64,000 nucleotides of DNA from Eunapius fragilis (lineage: Eukaryota > Porifera > Demospongiae > Spongillida > Spongillidae), in assembly GCA_963681505.1 (NCBI GenBank), contig OY811985.1, forward strand, positions 3,560,549 to 3,624,548. Reading direction: 5' to 3'. This document shows, one piece after another, positions 57,783 through 64,000 of this stretch. The notes under the pieces are model-generated. The model was not told the origin of the DNA. It saw only the letters and a list, made by a program, of their open reading frames with translations, and did no database searches. Positions within the stretch are counted from its first letter, which is position 1. Each line of letters starts with the position of its first letter. The position numbers were made by a program, and so were the translations under genes.

Positions 57783-58136
57783 TTAATAATCAATTGTCCT
57801 CGCCCGCGCCCTCATCTCCTGCGGGGACGTCCTCCTCCCCGGCCTCCCCACCATGCTGGGTTGAGCCAGGGTGGCAGTGGCCCATGCAGGCCAGGGAGGG
57901 AGCACAGGCAGCGGTGGTGGCGGTGGGGTATCGCTGCTGGTGGTGGTGGGTCCATCGCTGCTGCTGGTGGTGGCGGGGGCAGCGCTGCTGGTGGTGGTGG
58001 TGGGGGGCTGGTGGTGGCTAGGCAGCAGGGCTTCTTGTGGTGGGGTGAAGGGGAGAGGAGTCGGAGGATGACTGTCATCCTCTTCCTCCTCTGACCCCTC
58101 ATTATGAAAAAAACCCGTAAGGTCTTCAGCTGCCAT
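57783..58136 (-). CDS. Repeat unit X ORF, inverted copy (117 aa)
   Basis: ATG at 58136 (MAAEDLTGFFHNEGSEEEED), then SHPPTPLPFTPP and a Thr/Ser/Pro/Ala-rich tail built from CCACCA codons. It shares its N-terminal ~40 residues with 50472-50837 with small in-frame changes (one extra Ala, an extra Asp-Asp), so the frame has been kept while the tail varied. Downstream (57780-57640) the sequence again matches the tail of the plus copy up to its MITE. Its upstream promoter-like part is separated by LINE sequence and now lies at 59895-60190. No known domain. Confidence 0.45.
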   Translation of the reverse strand: MAAEDLTGFFHNEGSEEEEDDSHPPTPLPFTPPQEALLPSHHQPPTTTTSSAAPATTSSSDGPTTTSSDTPPPPPLPVLPPWPAWATATLAQPSMVGRPGRRTSPQEMRARARTIDY

Positions 58137-58149
58137 CTACATGTACGTA

Positions 58150-58520
58150 TCCTGGTACCCAACTGGTCTGTGAGCAAGCCAGCGGCCTTGACCTATCTGT
58201 GACCTCACCGCTCAATTTAAACGTTTTGTTGGAAGCGGGACTCACAGCTGGTGCAGCCGCCAGAGCTACAGAGCTGAGAAAGCATGAGGCAAATGATGGG
58301 AAGTGCAGGGAGCTTGGGTGGGTCTGTGTCCCCATGGTCGTTGAAACTTATGGGGCTTGGGGTGCTGAAGCCAGGCCTCTCGCCTAGCAACCAGTTCGAA
58401 CAAGGCAAAAGCAGCTGTCCTCAATAGCCTGTATGGCAGGCTAAATCTTAACCTTGTTAAAGCAAATGCCACTGCAATGCTGTCTAGATGCTTTGCCTCG
58501 GACATGTACACTGTTTAGAT
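58150..58520 (+). pseudogene. LINE 3' fragment, plus orientation
   Basis: DLSVTSPLNLNVLLEAG (about 58190), then ELRKHEANDGKCRELGW and VCVPMVVETYGAWGAEA, aligns with the minus-strand LINE at 58673-59104 and with 22135-22600. It is 5'-truncated and ends by a stop after GAEA. It lies tail-to-tail with the next fragment, the pair splitting repeat unit X. Confidence 0.65.
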
Positions 58521-58672
58521 TAGGTAGTTTCTTACTTTATTATGATATGTCATGGTATAATTTTCACTATAATGAATACATGAAATACACGAAACAAGAC
58601 AATACACCAATGGAATAAATGCTCATACAGAATTATTATTAATATTGTCACTAATTTATTCTATGTTTATAC

Positions 58673-59890
58673 CTACACTAGAGCTCGACCCAAGATGGCC
58701 CTGGCAATAGACCTGACGAAAGACATATTTACATGGCTATATATCTCCAACAGAAGGCCTGATTTATGGCTGGTCTGACCAAAGGCAAGTAAAGATGCGA
58801 GACGGTTAAAAACTTCACGTGCCTCCTTCCCCCAATTGCCATACATCTCCACTGCAAGGGGAATGCACAACCACCCCAAATCCTGGCACTTAGCATCATT
58901 GGTTGTGTGTTTCCTGGCTTCAGCAACACGACCAGCTGCTCCTTCATAGGAACTGGATATGTTTAGGATGGCAAGGGTAAGGGGTGAGGTGACGGTGACA
59001 TCAAAAGCAGCAGGGTGGCCTCTGTCCCAACTCTGAACAAGGATGTCTGCTGGGCGAGAGTTGATGTTCTCCCTGCTCAATCCGTAACCGACCTCTATCT
59101 TCACAGAAAGGTGAGCCCGACGACAGAATCCTGCCAGGATGTCTTGCAGGAGTTGTGCCGAGTGACCACGAAACCTCCATGCCTACAAGAAACTGCATGA
59201 TGTCCTAGGGGGTCAAGGACCGTGTCCGGGCAAAAAGGGCAACAGGAACCTCCTGCTGTGTTCAGACCAAGCCCCCCATCTGAGGGCCATCTGACATTCT
59301 GCTGAATCCAAATGCAAGTTCAGACCTGGGGAGGGAATAGTAGATATCCAAGAACCTGCAAAGGGGGCTGAAACTGAAAGGAGACGTGCCTTATTAACTT
59401 GGGAGGAGGAGGATAGTAAAGATTGAAAAGCAAGCCCATCTACCTTCTTAGACAAGCTACTTTGAGATGGAGGAGAAGCAAGTATCGCCTCAATTGTGAC
59501 AGCATCCTGGAGAGACACCTGAGAGTTGAAAACTGTAACTGCCTGCTGCAAGTGAGCGTTGTCAAGATTACCAAACCCCGAAGCAGCCAAAGAGGAGATG
59601 AAAGCTGCAGGGGAGTGCCCTGATAACGAACGAAGACCAAAACCTCCCATACTGGGACTGAGTTGAGCCTGTGTCCAATTGGGATCGGGGATGTCTACAG
59701 CTAGACATGAGGAGAGGCAAGAACGAACCTCGTCATCACAAACTTCAAGGAATCTGAACAGAGGCTTGGGGGAGTGGTGCGTGACAGATGAACATGCTTG
59801 CAAAAACTTGCACATAAGCGTAGAAGTGAGAAGGCCACGTGAAGATCAATATCGGCAACTTCCGTTACAGCCTTGAGTAAAACCTTAGAG
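58673..59890 (-). pseudogene. LINE (non-LTR) C-terminal half: post-RT region and terminal domain, frameshifted
   Basis: Minus-strand open part 59815-59213 encodes MGGFGLRSLSGHSPAAFISS and KARLLSVSAPFAGSWIST, typical of the segment after RT in a family of marine-invertebrate non-LTR elements. A frame change near 59230 leads to a Cys/His cluster (CCPFCPDTVLDPLGHHAVSC), then after another change to 59104-58673 with RPADILVQSWDRGHPAAFDV, EARKHTTNDAKCQDLGW and CIPLAVEMYGNWGKEAREVF. The first part shows no catalytic RT motif, so this is a 5'-truncated copy. The terminal D...K-containing domain may be nuclease-like (speculative). Stop at 58673-58675. Confidence 0.65.
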
Positions 59891-59894
59891 TGGA

Positions 59895-60190
59895 CATTAT
59901 AATTATAATTATAATTATAATTTTTTTATGAGAGTATGATTAATTTTTTTTTTACCTTTTCAAGCAACTTTACACGTGAATCCACATAGAGTATTATTAC
60001 CTCTTTTTGCAAAGTGCACTATAATTCAGCGGGTGCATGACTGACTTTTATACCCTCAAAGCCTTAACACGTGTGCAGACTGTGCTATAATTCTATTGGT
60101 CCAATTCCATCATATTAACGGCGTGTGCTAAAATTTTATTGGTCAAATTTGAAAATGCTCCAATCTAAACATGGAGGTGTAGCCTACATG
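59895..60190 (-). repeat. Repeat unit X, promoter-like part of the inverted copy
   Basis: The reverse complement matches 50150-50455: CTACACCTCCATGTTTAGAT, the CCAATAGAATTATAGCACAGTCTGCACACGTGTTAAGGCTTT region, the TATA box (60045-60052) and GTGCACTTTGCAAAAAGAGGTAA. An (AATTAT)n run (about 59897-59925) marks the join to the LINE insertion. Confidence 0.75.
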
Positions 60191-60711
60191 CAGTAAAGAT
60201 GGATAGTATGGGAACTCAGGAAGTGAACTACATGATAGCATGTAGATCTGGGATAAGTGAGTACCTACATGGCACCATGTAGATTGATAAGGATATGTTT
60301 TCAGGGGAGTAATATCTGTGGACAGGGTCTGCAGCGTTATGAGTGTGGGCAGAAGGTCTGATTTTTCACTACATAAATGTGAGAGTAGAAGTACCTTATG
60401 GTGGCTATAACAAGTTGATGTGAAACAGTACAAGACTGATCATGATATGGCGGCATGTGGTGGCAAGAAAGTCTGCTGCTAGTGCTGGTGGTGTGTACAG
60501 TTATTTTCATTTCACCTAGTTCTCAGCCCTTGTAACTGCAATTATATTCATACAGTTGCAACATATATAGTACATGTACATGGCTAGACAAGTGTAAGAT
60601 AAGGAAGCCTTCAGATATTAAAGGAAGACATCAGATTAAAACAGTAGACACTACTGTACACACAGTTGAGTCACCATGCATGCTTTACATGTGAAGTGAA
60701 TGGTTTTGTTC
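60191..60711. other. No recognisable gene
   Basis: AT-rich, with TACATG/CATGTAG-type short repeats near 60210-60285; nothing coding. Confidence 0.4.
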
Positions 60712-62578
60712 TCGGGCGGGCCCTACTACCGGGGTGTTACTAATATGCGGAACGGAACGGAACTTTTGCGGAACGTTCCGTTCCGTTCCGCATACTAAAA
60801 TGCGGAACGACTATGCAGTTTTTAAAACCTAATCCAACAACCCGGTATGGCATGCATGTGTGCCACATTGCTAATCTGAGGAACAGTGTGATCATGGCAT
60901 ACATGTGTGTCACGTTGCTAATCTGAGGAACTGTATCACAGTGGTGCCCTCTTGCTAACCTGCCAGATTAGCAAGAGGCCACCACTGTGATACTGTTCCT
61001 CAGATTAGCAATATGATACACATGTATGCCATGATAACACTGTTCCTCAAATTAGCAAGAGGGCACCACTGTGATACTGTTCCTCGGATTAGCAATATGA
61101 TACACATGTATGCCATGATAACACTGTTCCTCAAATTAGCAAGAGGGCACCACTGTGATACTGTTCCTCAGATTAGCAATATGATACACATGTATGCCAT
61201 GATAACACTGTTCCTCAAATTAGCAAGAGGGCACCACTGTGATACTGTTCCTCAGATTAGCAATATGATACACATGTATGCCATGATAACACTGTTCCTC
61301 AAATTAGCAAGAGGGCACCACTGTGATACTGTTCCTCAGATTAGCAATATGATACACATGTATGCCATGATAACACTGTTCCTCAAATTAGCAAGAGGGC
61401 ACCACTGTGATACTGTTCCTCAGATTAGCAATATGATACACATGTATGCCATGATAACACTGTTCCTCAAATTAGCAAGAGGGCACCACTGTGATACTGT
61501 TCCTCAGATTAGCAATATGATACACATGTATGCCATGATAACACTGTTCCTCAAATTAGCAAGAGGGCACCACTGTGATACTGTTCCTCGGATTAGCAAC
61601 GTGACACACATGTATGCCATGATCACACTGTTCCGTGGAGGAACAGTATGATCATGGCATGCATGTGTGTCGCGTTGCTAATCCGAGGAACAGTATCACA
61701 GTGGTGCCCTCTTGCCAATCTGAGGAACAGTATGATCATGGCATACATGTGGATCACGTTGCTGATCTGAGGAACAGTATCACAGTGGTGCCCTCTTGCT
61801 AATGTAATGGACTGTATTGCTGCGCTTGCGCAGTGTTCTGCACTCCTTGTATAAAAACCTTGTGTACGTGCATGCGGAATGATTTTGATTGCACTTGTCA
61901 CCCTTGTCTGTGGAAGCCACGCCTCGCATTACACTAATCTGAGGAAATGGTGTTATCATGGCATACATGTGTGTCACGTTGCTAATCCGAGGAACAGTAT
62001 CACAGTGGTGCCCTCTTGCTAATCTGAGGAACAGTGTTATCATGGCATACATGGGTGTCACGTTGCTAATCTGAGGAACAGTATCACAGTGGTGCCCTCT
62101 TGCTAATCTGAGGAACAGTGTTATCATGGCATACATGGGTGTCACGTTGCTAATCTGAGGAACAGTATCACAGTGGTGGCCTCTTGCTAATCTGAGAAAC
62201 AGTATGATCATGGCATACATGTGTATCATATTGCTAATCCGAGGAACAGTATCACAGTGGTGCCCTCTTGCTAATCTGGCAGGTTAGCAAGAGGGCACCA
62301 CTGTGATACAGTTCCTCAGATTACCAATGTGATACACATGCATGCCTTGATCACACTGTTCCTCAGATTAGCATAGTGGCACACATGCATGCCATACTGG
62401 GTTGTCGGATTAGGTTTTAAAAAAACTGCATAGTCGTTCCGCATTTTAGTATGCGGAACGGAACGGAACGTTCCGCAAAAGTTCCGTTCCGTTCCGCATT
62501 TTAGTAACATCCCTACTACCGCGTTTGGTCAGGTAGTAGGGTGACAAGCCAACCAAACGCGGTAGTAGGGCCGCCCGA
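60712..62578. mobile_element. 1.87-kb foldback element with 84-bp tandem arrays in both arms
   Basis: The outer termini TCGGGCGGGCCCTACTACCG and CGGTAGTAGGGCCGCCCGA are inverted repeats. Inside lie inverted GCGGAACGGAACGGAAC palindromic blocks (60749-60812 and 62436-62505). Then, in the left arm, about eight direct 84-bp units (GCAAGAGGGCACCACTGTGATACTGTTCCTC...) run to the axis near 61628. The right arm holds about six units of the same repeat in inverted orientation. The 84-bp period is a multiple of three, so a repetitive frame stays open (MIHMYAMITLFLK-type), an artefact of the array. No transposase. Confidence 0.85.
61803..61933. mobile_element. 131-bp solo-LTR-like insertion with CTAA target duplication
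   Basis: It begins TGTAATGG and ends CGCATTACA (TG...CA), flanked by CTAA at 61799-61802 and 61934-61937, inside the right arm of the foldback element. An internal GTATAAAAACC looks like a TATA box. The size is small for an LTR, so a TRIM-type or other short element is possible. Confidence 0.6.
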
Positions 62579-62698
62579 CTATGCTGTACAAATGTTACAT
62601 GCAGAGCTTAATACAACATGCCATAACATACCTTTGGGTGGTAGTGGTAGTTCTGTGACCCTGCGGTACCGCGTCCTCTCGGCAGTACATTTAGCCAA

Positions 62699-63330
62699 TC
62701 AGATATTTCTGCCTTTTAGCAGCGCGGTTCCCTCGAGGTCCTCTTCATATCGCCGCCTTTTAGCAGATCGCTTAGATTCATTATCGGCCTTGTAGCTGTC
62801 GCGTACAGAGGCCTTCATCCTTTCGGGATCGGCCTTGTAGCTGTCGCGTGCAGAGGCCTTCTTCTTTTCGGGATCGGCCTTGTAGCTGTCGCGTGCAGAG
62901 GCCTTCTTCTTTTCGGGATCGGCCTTGTAGCTGTCGCGTGCAGAGGCCTTCTTCTTTTCGGGATCGGCCTTGTAGCTGTCGCGTGCAGAGGCCTTCTTCT
63001 TTTCGGGATCGGCCTTGTAGCTGTCGCGTGCAGAGGCCTTCTTCTTTTCGGGTTCGGCCTTGTAGCTGTCGCGTGCAGAGGCCTTCTTCTTTTCGGGATC
63101 GGCCTTGCAGCTGTCGCGTGCAGAGGCCTTCTTCTTTTCGGGATCGGCCTTGTAGCTGTCGCGTGCAGAGGCTTTCATCTTTTCGGGATCGGCCTTGTAG
63201 CTGTCGCATACAGAGGCCTTCTTTTTTTCGGGATTGGCCTTTGTAGAGCGCTTGGGCTTTAGCTTTGTTCTCGTCTTGCTTTTGGAGGTATTCCGCTCCT
63301 CTTCTTTTGATTACGCGAAGGCATTTTTAG
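62699..63330 (-). CDS. DPEK-repeat family: protein with about ten 15-residue basic repeats
   Basis: A minus-strand frame (63290-62699) encodes tandem KKKASARDSYKADPE units (45 bp each, about 63225-62790), followed by NESKRSAKRRRYEEDLEG and the stop at 62699. Upstream, a candidate start MPSRNQKKRS lies at about 63327 but in another frame, so a shift near 63270 separates it. The units are almost identical, so two other frames also stay open and are artefacts. Very basic with regular Asp-Pro breaks, probably helix-turn repeats. I associate DPEK-type repeats with N-termini of predicted sponge mobile-element proteins (Helitron-like or otherwise), unverified. Similar coding text occurs at 34.4, 46.0-46.6 and 55.2-55.7 kb. 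Confidence 0.5.
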
Positions 63331-63790
63331 AAAAACAACTTCACTAGCTAAAGTAACAACTAAACTGCGATAGGAACACCAAATAAATATTTAGTGCAGG
63401 TTAGAGTATTTATACTGCCTAAAATTATTGATCAATATTTATTATATATCATTATTAAAAGAATATTGGATAACGTGCCGGTAAATTTCGAAGCGATTGG
63501 TACTATTGCCGTTCTTCAAAACCTTTCGTAGCTCGAGTTATACCTTCCTAAGAAGAAGAAGAAGACGACGACCAAGAATTATTTTAGGACTGGGCACGAG
63601 AAACAGGAAATTGTTAGTTTCTCTATAACCACACCGTTTTATCACACGGAACCAACGTAGAACTGTAGATCGTTGTGCTCTCATCATTCCATCACGACAA
63701 AGAGAAGAGCGATCCGTTTCTCCCTTGTCCCTCCAGACGCTAGTGAAGTTTTATTAATGACATTCATCAACCCTCAATCAATCCTATATT
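63331..63790 (-). promoter_or_regulatory. Conserved block upstream of DPEK-repeat frame (copy at 63.3-63.8 kb)
   Basis: Aligns piecewise with 55700-56330 (see that entry), in the same orientation relative to the coding repeat. The GAAGAAGAAGAAGACGACGACC patch is at 63550-63572 and GGACTGGGCACGAG at 63587-63600. This region has no long open frame. Confidence 0.45.
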
Positions 63791-64000
63791 GAACCTGCTG
63801 CCACAGGTTAAAAGAGCATCAGTATACATTATACGTATAGCACCAATTAATGTATCTGCTAGGCCTGAAGTTAAACACTAAAGCAGAAAAGTAAGCATTG
63901 TAACTTAATATATGTCTATCATTATGGTTTACTTGTTGGTTATTGGTATGCTGTTTTCAGCTGCTATGGTAATCTCAGAAAAACGCCGCGGCGTCTATTC
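63791..64000. other. No recognisable feature
   Basis: AT-rich end of the window; nothing supported. Confidence 0.4.

Noticed and set aside
61013-62229. Repetitive ORFs of the MIHMYAMITLF type on both strands
   Set aside because: They are translations of the 84-bp tandem unit of the foldback element. Both arms stay open by periodicity alone, and one is interrupted by the solo-LTR-like insertion.
62781-63246. RQLQGRSRKEEGLCT and VQRPSSFRDRPCSCR repeat ORFs
   Set aside because: They are other-frame and antisense readings of the 45-bp DPEK repeat. The KKKASARDSYKADPE frame has the charged repeat pattern shared with the other loci.

Overview
This window is metazoan nuclear DNA. It has multi-exon genes with very short introns (about 50-90 nt, GT..AG), calcium-binding EGF and immunoglobulin domains on phase 1-1 exons, and a very high load of retrotransposons, foldback elements and hairpin MITEs. 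The short introns, AT-rich background, long G/C homopolymers and Ngaro-type elements fit a demosponge such as Amphimedon. That assignment is inference; no database was searched. There are no prokaryotic features.

Layout. (1) 1-19176, minus strand: 78 consecutive EGF exons of one giant secreted or cell-surface gene. Every complete exon is exactly 123 nt and encodes one six-cysteine calcium-binding EGF domain. The array has grown by overlapping block duplications, including a near-identical 2,396-bp tandem copy of 13 exons (about 8296-13087). One intron is interrupted by a 5-kb Ngaro-type tyrosine-recombinase retrotransposon (13117-18093), which itself carries a 62-bp MITE. (2) 19.2-23.4 kb: decayed Gypsy fragments in both orientations and a LINE 3' fragment. 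(3) 23384-27075, minus: a second EGF array of ten 129-nt exons in five tandem two-exon units of 811-830 bp. It may be the upstream part of the same gene. (4) 27-35 kb: gene-poor DNA with hairpin MITEs, microsatellites and dispersed repeats. (5) 35692-36290, minus: the first three exons of an Ig-domain gene with a signal peptide. (6) 37720-39196: a 1.5-kb composite inverted-repeat element. (7) 39828-45171: a second Ngaro-type element with all domains recognisable but two stops and one frameshift. (8) 45-64 kb: a mosaic of repeat families. These include copies of an undescribed family with 15-residue Asp-Pro-Glu-Lys repeats and a shared upstream block, two inverted copies of a unit carrying a short acidic/proline-rich ORF, at least eight related hairpin MITEs across the whole window (one hit by a TA-target MITE), an integrase-like fragment beside a 200-N gap, LINE remnants, a 1.9-kb foldback element built of 84-bp tandem arrays, and a 131-bp solo-LTR-like insertion.

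The host genes visible are the EGF array gene(s) and the 5' end of the Ig gene; almost everything else is mobile or derived from mobile DNA. The most informative structures are the EGF exon array, caught in active expansion, and the two Ngaro elements. The first of these lies in an otherwise recognisable EGF intron, so its empty site can be read from paralogous introns and shows insertion at a 2-nt AA without target duplication.
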